Counted from the first letter of the stretch, positions 17,249 through 26,659 are shown. The stretch is 42,704 bases of DNA from Actinomycetota bacterium (GCA_018268575.1 JAFDWF010000035.1:1-42704); one strand, 5' to 3'. Notes: generated by a model from the sequence alone, not told the origin. Numbers and translations are program-made.

Positions 17249-18598
17249 GTGGAGAGCTTGGGAAATCTCGATTACGTTCGATCTTCCGAACGCGCCGCGA
17301 GCGACCAAGACGCGCTTTCAGTCCTCGTCATCGGCACCTTGGACACCAAGCGCGACGAGATCGTCTTCCTCGCCTCGGCCATCGTAGACGCAGGCGCCCA
17401 GCCCGTGTTGCTGGATTCCTCGGTCGTCGCGGGAGAGGTCGAGGTGCCTTTCCCGATGATCGCCCGCGCCGACGTCGCCCTCGCTTCCGGGTCGACGATC
17501 GCGGCGATCACCCGCCTGCCGCGCGGCGAGGCGGTCGGGCAGATGCAGGTCGGGGTGAGCGAGCTGACCCAGGCGCTGGTCGCCCGCGACCGGGTCCAAG
17601 GCGCGATCTGCATCGGCGGCGCCGGCGCCTACCTCGCCGGACCCGCCTTCCAGCGCCTCGACGTCGGCTTCCCGAAGATGGTCGTCTCGCCGCTCGCCTC
17701 GGGGCTGCGCCAGTTCGAGCCCTACGTCGGCCTCCGCGACGTGGCGGTGATGCACTCGGTCGCCGACATCGCCGGCATCAACGCGATCACGGAACCGGTC
17801 TACCGCAGCGCCGCCGGGTACATCGCCGGCGCGGCGCGGACCTACGCCCGGGTGAAGGACCAGGGCGACCTGCCCGCCGCCACCGGGCCGACCGTCGCGA
17901 TCTCGATGAACGGCAACACGACCAAGGCGATGGACCGCGGTCGCGCCCGGCTCGAAGAGGTCGGCTACACGCCGGTCATCTTCCATGCCAACGGGGTCGG
18001 CGGGCGGGCGCTCGAGGACCTGGTCGGCTCCGGCCACGCCGAGGCGGTCCTCGACTTCACCACCACCGAGCTCGCCGCCGACCTGGTCGGCGGCCTGATG
18101 GTGGCGGGGCCGGAGCGGATGGAGGGCGCCGGTCGCAAGGGCGTCCCCCAGGTGTTGGTGCCGGGGTGCGTGGACTTCATCACCTGCGGGACCTGGGAGG
18201 CGAGCGAAACCGAATTCCCGGGCCGCACGATGTTCCGCCACAACCCCGAGCTGACCCTGGTCCGGCTGACCGTCGGGGAGATGGCCGAGCTGGGGGCGAT
18301 CTTCGCCCGCAAGGCCAACACGGCGAGCGGGCCGACCGCGATCCTGGTGCCGATGGGCGGCTTCTCGGTGCCCGACGTGGAGGGCGGCCCGTTCTGGGAC
18401 CCGCCCGCGGACCGGGCCTTCCTCGACGCGCTGCAGGCGGAGATCCGGCCGGGGGTGAAGGTCGAGGTCTGGGACTCCCACATCAACGACCCCGACTTCG
18501 CCGACGCCGCCGTCGACACCCTGATCGCCCTGATCGGCGAGAGCGCGTTGGCGCTCGGCCAAGGCTCCGAAGCGAGCGCCGGAGGGGCGTCGTCATGA
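17249..18598 (+). CDS. UPF0261 / Tm-1-like ATP-binding domain protein
   Basis: 449 residues. The family core begins at SVLVIGTLDTKRDEIVFLA and continues with GNTTKAMDRGRARLE, FHANGVGGRALEDLV and NTASGPTAILVPMGGFS. Bacterial UPF0261 proteins often sit beside TIM-barrel lyases in catabolic loci, but their reaction is not established. The start is set at GTG 17249, fitting a leaderless message from PB; GTG 17240 would overlap the -10. This gives a 25-residue N-terminal extension before the family core. First gene of unit B, with a 4-nt overlap to the next gene. Confidence 0.88.
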   Translation: MESLGNLDYVRSSERAASDQDALSVLVIGTLDTKRDEIVFLASAIVDAGAQPVLLDSSVVAGEVEVPFPMIARADVALASGSTIAAITRLPRGEAVGQMQVGVSELTQALVARDRVQGAICIGGAGAYLAGPAFQRLDVGFPKMVVSPLASGLRQFEPYVGLRDVAVMHSVADIAGINAITEPVYRSAAGYIAGAARTYARVKDQGDLPAATGPTVAISMNGNTTKAMDRGRARLEEVGYTPVIFHANGVGGRALEDLVGSGHAEAVLDFTTTELAADLVGGLMVAGPERMEGAGRKGVPQVLVPGCVDFITCGTWEASETEFPGRTMFRHNPELTLVRLTVGEMAELGAIFARKANTASGPTAILVPMGGFSVPDVEGGPFWDPPADRAFLDALQAEIRPGVKVEVWDSHINDPDFADAAVDTLIALIGESALALGQGSEASAGGASS

Positions 18599-19596
18599 CC
18601 GCGCGACCGCTCCGCTGGGGCATCCTCTCGACCGCCCGGATCATCGAGGAGCTGCTGCCCGGCTTCGCCGCTGCCGCCGACGCCGAGCTCGGCGCGGTCG
18701 CCAGCCGCGACGGCGGCCGGGCGCGGAGCTACGCCGCCGCCAACGGGATCGAGGTCGCCCACTCCTCCTACGAGGGGTTGCTCGACGACCCGGCGATCGA
18801 CTGCGTCTACATCCCGCTGCCCAACTCGCTGCACCGCGAGTGGGTCGAGGCGGCGCTGCGGGCGGGCAAGCACGTGCTCTGCGAGAAGCCGCTGACCGCG
18901 ACCGCCGCCGAGGCCGAGGCGCTCTTCGACCTCGCCGAGGAACGGGGCCTCGTCCTGATGGAGGCGTTCATGTACCGCCACCACCCGAAGGTGAAGGTGC
19001 TGCGCGAGCTGGTCGCCGGCGGTGAGATCGGCAGGCCGGTGGTGGTGCGCTCGCGCTTCCACTTCACCGTCGCCGACCCGGCCACCGACATCCGCTTCCG
19101 CTCCGAGCTGGCGGGCGGTGCCCTGCGCGACGTCGGCTGCTACTGCGTCAGCGCCAGCAACTTCCTCGCCGACGCGGCGCCGCTCGAGGTCGCGGCGAGC
19201 GCCCGCTTCGCCGCCTCCGGGGTCGACGAGGCGACCGCCGCCACCCTGCGCTACGAATCGGGCCTGCTCGCCGTCTTCGACTGCGGCATGGTCAGCCCGC
19301 TCGACGTCGGGGTCGAGGTGCTCGGCGAGGGCGGCCGGGCGATCCTGCCGATGCCCTGGTACGCGGTCCGCGAGCCGCACGGGATCGAGGTCCGCTTCGA
19401 GTCGGGCAGCCGCTGGGTCGAGACGCCGGTCGAGGATCCCTACCGGCTCGAGATCGAGAACTTCTGTGCCGCGGTCCGCGGGGACGGACTGACCGAGGTC
19501 TCGCGCCAGGAGAGCGTCCGCAACCTGGAGACGATCGAGCGGATCCTCGCCACGGCGAAGGCCGCCGCCGATCGCGACGCAGGGAGCAACCGATGA
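18595..19596 (+). CDS. Gfo/Idh/MocA-family oxidoreductase (1)
   Basis: A 333-residue NAD(P)-dependent dehydrogenase for sugars or cyclitols. It has the nucleotide-binding start RWGILSTARI, the catalytic-lysine motif CEKPL (near 98-102), the stretch MEAFMYRHHPK and GGALRDVGCYCVSAS. These resemble the xylose-dehydrogenase/dimeric dihydrodiol dehydrogenase branch. Overlaps both neighbours by 4 nt. A second family member closes the operon (25511-26581), so two successive oxidations of a polyol-like compound are plausible. Confidence 0.92.
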   Translation: MTARPLRWGILSTARIIEELLPGFAAAADAELGAVASRDGGRARSYAAANGIEVAHSSYEGLLDDPAIDCVYIPLPNSLHREWVEAALRAGKHVLCEKPLTATAAEAEALFDLAEERGLVLMEAFMYRHHPKVKVLRELVAGGEIGRPVVVRSRFHFTVADPATDIRFRSELAGGALRDVGCYCVSASNFLADAAPLEVAASARFAASGVDEATAATLRYESGLLAVFDCGMVSPLDVGVEVLGEGGRAILPMPWYAVREPHGIEVRFESGSRWVETPVEDPYRLEIENFCAAVRGDGLTEVSRQESVRNLETIERILATAKAAADRDAGSNR

Positions 19597-20762
19597 AAAC
19601 CGCCAAGGAGGAGTCGAGCCAAGTGAGCAGTGTGACCAGCGCCCCGCAGGCAGAGCCGGCGGCCTTGCCTGGCGCCGACGGAGCTCCCGTCGTGGAGTTG
19701 AGGGGGGTCTCGAAGACTTACCCCGGTGGCGATGTGGCCGCCGTCGACAACATGGACCTGAACATCCAGGAGGGCGAATTCTTCTCCATCCTCGGCTCCA
19801 GCGGCAGTGGCAAGACCACGACGCTGCGGATGATCGCCGGCTTCGAGCAGCCGACCAAGGGCAACGTCCTGCTCGACGGCATCGACGCCACCGGCGTGCC
19901 GCCCTACCGGCGCGACGTCAACACGGTGTTCCAGAACTACGCCCTCTTCCCCCACATGAAGGTCGAGGCGAACGTCGCCTACCCGCTGAAGATGGCGGGG
20001 ACGCCGAAGGGCGAGATCAAGCCGCGGGTCGCCGAGGCGCTCGAGCGGGTCTCGATGACCGGCTTCGAGAAGCGGCTGCCGCACCAGCTCTCCGGCGGGC
20101 AGCGCCAGCGCGTCGCCCTCGCCCGGGCCCTGATCGGGCGCCCCCGCCTGCTGCTGCTGGACGAGCCGCTCGGGGCGCTCGACCTGAAGCTGCGCGAGAA
20201 CATGCTGCTGGTCCTCAAGCACCTGCAGCGCGAGGTCGGCATCACCTTCATCTACGTCACCCACGACCAGGGCGAGGCGCTGGCGATGAGCGACCGGCTG
20301 GCGGTGATGAACGGCGGCTACGTCGAGCAGCTGGCCAGCCCGACCGAGATCTACGACCGGCCCGCGACCTCCTTCGTCGCCGGCTTCATCGGCAAATCGA
20401 ACCTGCTCGAGTGCAGCTGCACGAGCGGCGACAAGGCGCAGGCCGGGACGATGCCGCTGGTCCTCGGGGAGGCGCCGGGGGAAGAGAAGTTCACCCTCAG
20501 CATCCGCCCCGAGACGATCGTCGTCGGCGAGGACAGCCGCGGGCTGCCCAACCACTACGAGGCGGTCGTCGGCGACGTCCTCTTCCTCGGCCACGAGCGC
20601 GAGGTGATGGTCGACTGCGGCGACCAGCGGTTGGTCGTCAGGGCCGGGCAGCAGATCTATTCGCCGGGAGATCCGATCGAGTTCGGATGGAGCCCGGACA
20701 AGGCAGTGATCGTGAAAGCGACGGGGTCATGGCAGCAGCAGCAACAGTCGCAAGACGCCTAG
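19593..20762 (+). CDS. ABC transporter ATPase, spermidine/putrescine (PotA) type
   Basis: 389 residues: Walker A GSSGSGKT (68-75), Q-loop VFQNYALFPH, signature LSGGQ (166-170), Walker B LLLLDE (186-191), then a C-terminal TOBE-like domain from about 290. The pattern of a long C-terminal domain and the IYDRPATSFVAGFIGKSN stretch is that of PotA/FbpC importers. It energises the two permeases that follow; the binding protein is in the separate unit C. Specificity is not readable: polyamines, other cationic amines or different small solutes are all possible. Confidence 0.93.
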   Translation: MKTAKEESSQVSSVTSAPQAEPAALPGADGAPVVELRGVSKTYPGGDVAAVDNMDLNIQEGEFFSILGSSGSGKTTTLRMIAGFEQPTKGNVLLDGIDATGVPPYRRDVNTVFQNYALFPHMKVEANVAYPLKMAGTPKGEIKPRVAEALERVSMTGFEKRLPHQLSGGQRQRVALARALIGRPRLLLLDEPLGALDLKLRENMLLVLKHLQREVGITFIYVTHDQGEALAMSDRLAVMNGGYVEQLASPTEIYDRPATSFVAGFIGKSNLLECSCTSGDKAQAGTMPLVLGEAPGEEKFTLSIRPETIVVGEDSRGLPNHYEAVVGDVLFLGHEREVMVDCGDQRLVVRAGQQIYSPGDPIEFGWSPDKAVIVKATGSWQQQQQSQDA

Positions 20763-21637
20763 AACCGATCACGGCGCTGCCGCGCCGCCTCCCTTCGCCG
20801 ATCAAGAAGTTCCTGATCGTCAGCCCGGCGCTGCTCTGGATCCTGGTGCTGGTGATCCTGCCGAACGTCTTCCTGATCTCCTACAGCCTCTGGAAGAACG
20901 AACTCGGCAGCGTCGCCCACGTCTGGAACTTCCACAACTACAGCGAATTGTTCGCCTCCAACGTCTTCACCACGCTGCTGAAGCGCACGCTCCTGATCGC
21001 GTTGGTTTCGACCACCTGCGCGACCCTGATCGCCTACCCGCTCGCCTACGTGGTGGTGACCAAATTCGGCCGCTACAAGACCTTGGCGGCGATCATGATC
21101 ATCATCCCGCTCTGGGTCAGCTACCTGATGCGGATCTTCGCCTGGAAAATCATCCTCGGCGAACACGGCGTGCTGAACGGGTTCCTCGAATCCGTCGGCC
21201 TGATCAGCAAGCCCTCGACGGCGTTCATCTACTCGACGACGACGGTGATCATCGCCCTCACCTACATCGCGATCCCTTATGTGTTCCTCTCGGCCTATAC
21301 CTCTCTGGACCGAGTCCCGAAGCATTACTACGAGGCCTCGGCCGACTGCGGCGCCTCCGCCTGGCGCACTTTCCGCCATGTGATCTGGCCACTGACCCGA
21401 CCGGGGGTCGCGGTCGGGTTCGCGATCGGCTTCGTCCTCACCTTCGGCGACTACGTGACCCCGGCTCAGGTCGGCGGCCTCAGCGGGACGATGCTCGGCT
21501 CGATCGTCTTGCAGTCGTTCGGGACCGCCGACAACTGGCCGCAGGGCGCCGCGATCGGGGTGACGATCATCGCCGCCGGACTGCTGGTGCTGGCGCTGGT
21601 CTCACTGTTCACCCGACTGGAAGCGGAGATCGACTGA
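20729..21637 (+). CDS. ABC transporter permease, PotB type
   Basis: A 302-residue inner-membrane protein with six predicted hydrophobic segments, the first at KFLIVSPALLWILVLVILP. The EAA loop is YYEASADCGASAWRTFRHV. ATG 20729 lies within the end of the ATPase gene (34-nt overlap) and gives the usual short cytoplasmic N-terminus. It forms the transport channel together with the next gene. Confidence 0.92.
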   Translation: MAAAATVARRLEPITALPRRLPSPIKKFLIVSPALLWILVLVILPNVFLISYSLWKNELGSVAHVWNFHNYSELFASNVFTTLLKRTLLIALVSTTCATLIAYPLAYVVVTKFGRYKTLAAIMIIIPLWVSYLMRIFAWKIILGEHGVLNGFLESVGLISKPSTAFIYSTTTVIIALTYIAIPYVFLSAYTSLDRVPKHYYEASADCGASAWRTFRHVIWPLTRPGVAVGFAIGFVLTFGDYVTPAQVGGLSGTMLGSIVLQSFGTADNWPQGAAIGVTIIAAGLLVLALVSLFTRLEAEID

Positions 21638-22584
21638 TGGCCGCGGCGGGAAGTGTCCGGATGCGCAGGCGACGGCGCGAGTCGAAGGCCGTCAAGTACC
21701 TGATCGTCGGCATCGTCGGCCTCTTCGTGATCGCGGTCTACATCTTCCTCTACGCGCCGATGATCATCACCGCGCTGTTCTCGGTCAACGACTCGAAAAT
21801 TCAGACGCTGCCCTTGGTCGGGTTCACCACCAAGTGGTTCTCAGCGCTCTTCAACGACGAACCGATGAAGCAGGCGATCCTCTACAGCCTCAAGGTCGCC
21901 GCCGTCGCAGTCTCGGTCTCGGCCTGCGTCGGCCTTGCCTTCGCCTTGATGATCGACCGGCTGCGGATCCGCGGCAAGGCGGTATTCCAGGCACTCCTGG
22001 CGGCGCCGCTGGTCGCCCCCGGCCTGGTCCTCGGGATCTCGTTACTGGTCAACTTCCACACCGCGAAGATCGAACCGGGCTTCTTCACCATCGTCGCCGG
22101 GCACGTCTCGTTCATCACGCCGCTGATCATGTTCATCGTCCTGCAGCGGCTGAAGACCGCCGATCCGACGCTCGAGCAGGCCTCGATGGACTGCGGCGCC
22201 GGGCCGCTGCGCACCTTCTGGCACGTGACCCTGCCCGGGGTGCGGGTGGCGCTGATCGCGGGCTGCCTGCTCGGCTTCACGCTCTCGATGGACGAGATCG
22301 CCTCGACCTTCTTCCTCGCCGGCACCCAGCCGACCCTCCCGGTCTACGTCTGGGGGCTGCTGCGCTTCGGCTTCACGCCCGAGGTCAACGCGGCCTTCAC
22401 CCTGATCGCGGGGGGCTCGCTTACCTTGATCGGGATCGCCGGCCTCCTGCTCTTCATCTCCGGCCGGCGCAACCGCCTGCCGGAGGAAAAGAAAGCGAGT
22501 CGCTGGCGTCGGCGCGGTGCCGGACGGCCGAGCGCCGCCGCCGAGCGCGAGATTGGCCCTGGCTCGGTGGCGCCGGGGGTCTGA
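21637..22584 (+). CDS. ABC transporter permease, PotC type
   Basis: 315 residues with a first membrane segment YLIVGIVGLFVIAVYIFLY, the early motif APMIITALFSVND usual in PotC, and the EAA loop EQASMDCGAGPLRTFWHV. A charged, proline-poor C-terminal tail of about 40 residues follows the last membrane segment. One-base overlap with the permease before it. Confidence 0.92.
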   Translation: MAAAGSVRMRRRRRESKAVKYLIVGIVGLFVIAVYIFLYAPMIITALFSVNDSKIQTLPLVGFTTKWFSALFNDEPMKQAILYSLKVAAVAVSVSACVGLAFALMIDRLRIRGKAVFQALLAAPLVAPGLVLGISLLVNFHTAKIEPGFFTIVAGHVSFITPLIMFIVLQRLKTADPTLEQASMDCGAGPLRTFWHVTLPGVRVALIAGCLLGFTLSMDEIASTFFLAGTQPTLPVYVWGLLRFGFTPEVNAAFTLIAGGSLTLIGIAGLLLFISGRRNRLPEEKKASRWRRRGAGRPSAAAEREIGPGSVAPGV

Positions 22585-22585
22585 G

Positions 22586-23452
22586 ATGAGGCGCGCCGTG
22601 TTCCTCCCCAACTTCGGACCGTTTGGCGATCCGCACGTGCTGGTCGAGTTGGCGCGCGAGGCCGAGGATTGTGGTTGGGACGGCTTCTACCTCTGGGACC
22701 ACATCTCCTGGGAAGGGGACTCGGACGGGCGGATCGTCGACCCGTGGGTGGCGATGGCGGCGATCGCCGGCGCCACCGAGAGGCTGCGCCTGGGGACGAT
22801 GATCACGCCGCTGCCCCGCCGCCGGCCTTGGAAGCTGGCGCGCGAGACCGCGACCCTCGACCAGCTCTCCGGCGGCCGGCTCGACCTCGGCATCGGCCTC
22901 GGCTATCCACCCGACCTCGAGTTCGGGATGTTCGGCGAGGAGACCGACGACCGGGTCCGGGGGGCGATGCTCGACGAGGGCCTCGCGGTGCTCGACGGGC
23001 TCTGGTCGGGAGAGGAGTTCAGCTTCGCCGGCGAGCATTACCGGGTCGACGGCGCCCGCTTTCTTCCGCCGCCCGCCCAGCGCCCGCGGGTGCCGATCTG
23101 GATCGCCGGTTGGTGGCCGAACCGCCGTCCCTTTCGGCGGGCCGCCCGCTGGGACGGCGCGATCCCGGAGAAGGTCGGGGGCGACACGTTGACCCCTGCG
23201 GAAGTCGCCGAGATCCGCGCCTACGTTGCCGCGCACCGGGACGGCGACACGAACTTCGCCATCGCGATCAACGGCTACTCCGGCGCGGTCGACTCGAAGG
23301 CGACGCTCGCCGATTACGAGTCGGCCGGAGTCACCGATTGGCTGGAGCGGATCGAACCAAACCGGTTGTTCTCGGTCGAGGGCGCGCGCGACCTGATCGA
23401 GGCGGGGCCGCCACCGTCCGATCGGTTGGCAGGCGGACCTCCACTGGACTGA
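22586..23452 (+). CDS. LLM-class flavin-dependent oxidoreductase
   Basis: A 288-residue luciferase-like TIM barrel: FLPNFGPFGDPHVLVELA at the start, GFYLWDH, GTMITPLPRRRPWKLARE, LDQLSGGRLDLGIGLGY and VPIWIAGW. These are hallmarks of the F420- or FMN-dependent LLM family. Between a transporter and a P450, it may mono-oxygenate or oxidise the imported substrate. Cofactor choice cannot be settled by eye. ATG is one base past the permease stop. Confidence 0.9.
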   Translation: MRRAVFLPNFGPFGDPHVLVELAREAEDCGWDGFYLWDHISWEGDSDGRIVDPWVAMAAIAGATERLRLGTMITPLPRRRPWKLARETATLDQLSGGRLDLGIGLGYPPDLEFGMFGEETDDRVRGAMLDEGLAVLDGLWSGEEFSFAGEHYRVDGARFLPPPAQRPRVPIWIAGWWPNRRPFRRAARWDGAIPEKVGGDTLTPAEVAEIRAYVAAHRDGDTNFAIAINGYSGAVDSKATLADYESAGVTDWLERIEPNRLFSVEGARDLIEAGPPPSDRLAGGPPLD

Positions 23453-23465
23453 AAGGAGCACGGAG

Positions 23466-24647
23466 ATGAGCACCTCGACCATCGACTATGACCCCTTCAC
23501 GGCGGGCCTTGACGATCCCTACGAGGATTACCGCCGGCTGCGTGACGAGCAGCCGCTCTACCACAGCGCGCGGTACGGGTTCTACGCCGTCTCTCGTTAT
23601 GAGGACGTGCGCATGGTCTCGCGCGATTGGCAGACCTTCTCGAGCGCCGAGGGCGTCGACGTGGACCACACGGCGCTGCTCGGCGGTCCCAACTTCCTCG
23701 AGTGCGACCCGCCCGACCACGACTGGTGGCGGCGGCTGTTCCAGCCGCGCTTCTCGGCGAAGGCGATCCGCGAGTCGCTCTGGCCGGTGATCGAAGCCGA
23801 GGTGGCGCGCCTGCTCGACGCGGCGCTGGCCGACGGCCGCGAGGAGGTCGACCTCGCCGCGGAGGTCGCCTGGCAGCTGCCGATCGCCGTCACCGGCCAC
23901 ATGATGGGGGTGCCGAAGGCCGACCAGCCGGCGCTCTCGGAGAACCTGCGGCTCTTCCAGGAACGCGACCCCGGCGACATCACGCCGCCGCCGCACTCGG
24001 TGAAAGCCGCGGCCGACGCCCATGAATATCTGATCGATCTGATCGAGGAGCGGCGTGCCAACCTCGGCGACGATCTGCTCAGCCTGATGCTCACCGCCGA
24101 GCACGACGGCGAACCGCTTCCGGAGGACCACATCCTCGGCAACGCCTTCTTCTTCCTCGACGCCGGCACCCACACCACCTCCTCGCTGATCTCCCAGGCG
24201 CTCCTGCTCCTCGACGCCAACCGCGACCAGCGGCGGTGGCTGCTCGAGGACCGCGACCGCGTGCCCGGCGCGGTCGAGGAGGCGCTGCGCTACGAGGCGC
24301 CGCTGCGGTTCCTGCGGCGGGTGACGACGAAGGAGTGCGAGCTGCACGGGGAGACGGTCCCAGCCGGAGCCACGATCTTCATGCTCTATTGCGCGGCCAA
24401 CCGCGACGACCGCCGCTGGCGCGACGCCGACGTCTTCGACGCCACCCGCAAGCAGGAGCGCAACATCGGTCTCGGCGAGGGCATCCACCACTGCATGGGC
24501 GCTCCGATCGCCCGCTTCGAGGCGACGATCGCCCTCGGCGCGATCCTCGATCGCCTGCCGGACTACGAGGTGAGCGGCGTGCCGGAACGGCTCCGCAGCC
24601 ACATGATGAACGGCTACACCTCGATCCCGGTGGCGGCGGGCCGCTAG
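23466..24647 (+). CDS. Cytochrome P450
   Basis: A 393-residue soluble bacterial P450. I-helix oxygen motif AGTHT (233-237), ExxR E272/R275 in VEEALRYEAP, and haem loop LGEGIHHCMGAPIAR with C343 as iron ligand. The usual Phe seven residues before Cys is Leu (LGEGIHHC), an uncommon change that may shift haem potential. GGAG precedes the ATG by a few bases. No ferredoxin or reductase gene is nearby, so electrons come from elsewhere. Probably hydroxylates or demethylates the pathway substrate. Confidence 0.95.
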   Translation: MSTSTIDYDPFTAGLDDPYEDYRRLRDEQPLYHSARYGFYAVSRYEDVRMVSRDWQTFSSAEGVDVDHTALLGGPNFLECDPPDHDWWRRLFQPRFSAKAIRESLWPVIEAEVARLLDAALADGREEVDLAAEVAWQLPIAVTGHMMGVPKADQPALSENLRLFQERDPGDITPPPHSVKAAADAHEYLIDLIEERRANLGDDLLSLMLTAEHDGEPLPEDHILGNAFFFLDAGTHTTSSLISQALLLLDANRDQRRWLLEDRDRVPGAVEEALRYEAPLRFLRRVTTKECELHGETVPAGATIFMLYCAANRDDRRWRDADVFDATRKQERNIGLGEGIHHCMGAPIARFEATIALGAILDRLPDYEVSGVPERLRSHMMNGYTSIPVAAGR

Positions 24648-24662
24648 ACGGCGGACGGGGAG

Positions 24663-25514
24663 ATGGAGCTCCTGGTCTTCCAGTCGATGTGGGCGATGGA
24701 GCAGCTGCCCTGGCGGGGACGCGATTGGAGCTTCGCCGAGCAGGTGGATCGGATCGCCGCCGCGGGGTTCGACGGGGCGGCGGTCGAGTTCGAGGATTAC
24801 GAGGCGGCAAGGGAGATCACCGGCCTGCTGCGCGACCGCGGTCTTCTCTGGAGCATCGAGTGCGCCCCTCGTGACTTCGACGAACTGCGGACGGCGATCG
24901 AGCGCGCCGCGGAGTTCGGGCTTGAGCGGGCGACCCACATCAACCTGCAGCCGAACGTCAGGCCCCTGACGGTGCTGGAGGGCATCCCGCTGATCCTGGA
25001 GTGGCAGCGGATCGCCGACGAGGCGGGAGTGCCGGTGCTCTTCGAGACCCACCGTGACCGGATGACCACCGACCTGCTCTACACCCTGCAGCTGATCGAG
25101 GCGATCCCACGGATGCGGCTCACAGCCGACCTTTCGCACTATCTGGCGGGTCGCGAGTTCCGCTGGCCGATCAGCGAGGAGAATCACCAGCTGATCAGGC
25201 GGATCCTCGATCGCGCCGGCGCTTTCCACGGTCGCGTCGCCTCACGCGAGCAGGTCCAGATCCAGCTCGAATTCCCGCACCACCGGCAGTGGGTCGACCT
25301 CTTCCTCGACTGGTGGCGGGAGGGGTTTAGCCGCTGGCGCTCGCGCGCCGCGGAAGGTGACCGCCTGATCTTCACCACCGAGCTGGGACCGCCGCAGTGG
25401 TATGCGATCTCCGGTCCCGACGGCGAGGAGATGTCGGACCGATGGGAGGAAGCGCTGAGATTGCGGCGTGAGGTCCAGGCGGTCTGGGAGGCGACGGCGG
25501 GGGCACCGGCGTGA
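24663..25514 (+). CDS. Sugar phosphate isomerase/epimerase-type TIM barrel
   Basis: 283 residues of the AP-endonuclease-2/xylose-isomerase-like fold. Likely metal ligands lie in VLFETHRDR, LTADLSHYL and the late TTELGPPQWY. Members include inosose dehydratase, hydroxypyruvate isomerase and uronate epimerases. Between a P450 and a Gfo/Idh dehydrogenase, an isomerase or dehydratase for a keto-sugar or keto-cyclitol is the natural reading. Specificity unknown. 4-nt overlap with the next gene. Confidence 0.88.
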   Translation: MELLVFQSMWAMEQLPWRGRDWSFAEQVDRIAAAGFDGAAVEFEDYEAAREITGLLRDRGLLWSIECAPRDFDELRTAIERAAEFGLERATHINLQPNVRPLTVLEGIPLILEWQRIADEAGVPVLFETHRDRMTTDLLYTLQLIEAIPRMRLTADLSHYLAGREFRWPISEENHQLIRRILDRAGAFHGRVASREQVQIQLEFPHHRQWVDLFLDWWREGFSRWRSRAAEGDRLIFTTELGPPQWYAISGPDGEEMSDRWEEALRLRREVQAVWEATAGAPA

Positions 25515-26581
25515 GCGCCGAGTTCGATCGCCTCGGCCACCCCGAGCCGGGCAGCCTCGTCGGCACGCCGGGGGTCGGCATCGTCGGCGCCGGCTGGATC
25601 GTCCGCGAATGCCACCTGCCCTCATACAGGACCGCGGGCGCCGAGGTGGTCGGGATCAGCTCACGCGACGCCGAGCGTTGCCGCAGCCTCGCCGCCGAGC
25701 ACGGGATACGCGCTTTCGCGACCTGGGAGGAGATGGTCGCCGATCCGGCGATCGAGGTCGTCGACATCGCCTACCCGCCGGATGTCCAGCCGCAGCTGAT
25801 CGGCGAGATCCTTGCCGCCGAGGCCGGCATCCGCGGCATCCTCGCCCAGAAGCCGTTGGCCTCGACGCTCGCCGAGGCGGAGGCCACCGTGAACGCCTGC
25901 GAGGAGCGCGGGGTGGTCCTCGCGGTGAACCAGAACATGCGCTGGGACCACTCGATCCGGGCGCTCAAACGGCTGCTCGACGAGGGGCGCCTGGGTGACC
26001 CGGTGATGGCGCAGATCACCATGCACGCGCGGGTCGGCTGGATGCCATATGCCGACGACTACGCGCGCAAGGGGATGCTGATCATGAGCGTCCACCACCT
26101 CGATGCCTTCCGTTTCCTCTTCGGCGAGCCGCAGGATGTGGTGGCGAGTGTTCGCGGCGCGCCGGGCGGTGACGGGGCCGACGAGATGGCCACCTACACG
26201 CTTCGCTATCCGGACGGCCTGCTCGCGGTCGGGATCGACAACACCTACCCGAGCCTCGACCAAGGCATCGAGTGGCGGGTCGACGGGACGAGGGGAACCG
26301 CCAGTGGGACCCTCGGCTGGCCCGACCATCCCTGGGGCAGCGCCAGCAGGTTGCGCTACCTGGCGACCGAGAACCCCGAGCGTGTGCTCGAACCGAAGTG
26401 GACGGGCCGCTGGTTTCCCGATGCCTTCGCCGCGACCCTGGCGGAGCTGCTGTCAGCGCTCGATTCGGGTCGGACCCCGAGCATCTCGGGGCGGGACAAC
26501 CTGGCGACGATGGCGCTGCTCGAGGCCGCGTACGCGGCCGCCGAGAGCGGCCGCGCCGTAGAACCGGTTGTCCGGTACTGA
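25511..26581 (+). CDS. Gfo/Idh/MocA-family oxidoreductase (2)
   Basis: 356 residues with nucleotide loop VGIVGAGWIVRECHLP, the catalytic-lysine motif AQKPLA (instead of EKP), QNMRWDHSIRALKRLL, and the histidine-containing stretch MSVHHLDAFRFLFG. The sequence differs strongly from the first Gfo/Idh protein in this unit, so it is not a recent duplicate and probably has another substrate. GTG start overlaps the TIM-barrel stop. Last gene of unit B. Confidence 0.9.
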   Translation: MSAEFDRLGHPEPGSLVGTPGVGIVGAGWIVRECHLPSYRTAGAEVVGISSRDAERCRSLAAEHGIRAFATWEEMVADPAIEVVDIAYPPDVQPQLIGEILAAEAGIRGILAQKPLASTLAEAEATVNACEERGVVLAVNQNMRWDHSIRALKRLLDEGRLGDPVMAQITMHARVGWMPYADDYARKGMLIMSVHHLDAFRFLFGEPQDVVASVRGAPGGDGADEMATYTLRYPDGLLAVGIDNTYPSLDQGIEWRVDGTRGTASGTLGWPDHPWGSASRLRYLATENPERVLEPKWTGRWFPDAFAATLAELLSALDSGRTPSISGRDNLATMALLEAAYAAAESGRAVEPVVRY

Positions 26582-26611
26582 CTTGCAGTTTCAGATCTTT
26601 ACGGCAAAACG

Positions 26612-26659
26612 TTCGATAAAAGGCATGACTTGACGGCAGATACCCCAGTAACGTACGGT
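26612..26659 (+). promoter_or_regulatory. Promoter PC with upstream TTCGAT box
   Basis: TTGACG at 26630-26635, 18 nt, TACGGT at 26654-26659, with TTCGAT starting 18 nt before the -35. The longer block TACGGCAAAACGTTCGATA (26600-26618) recurs with one inserted base at 31866-31885. Drives the binding-protein gene; the ATG at 26728 has a good AGAAAGGA site. Confidence 0.75.
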
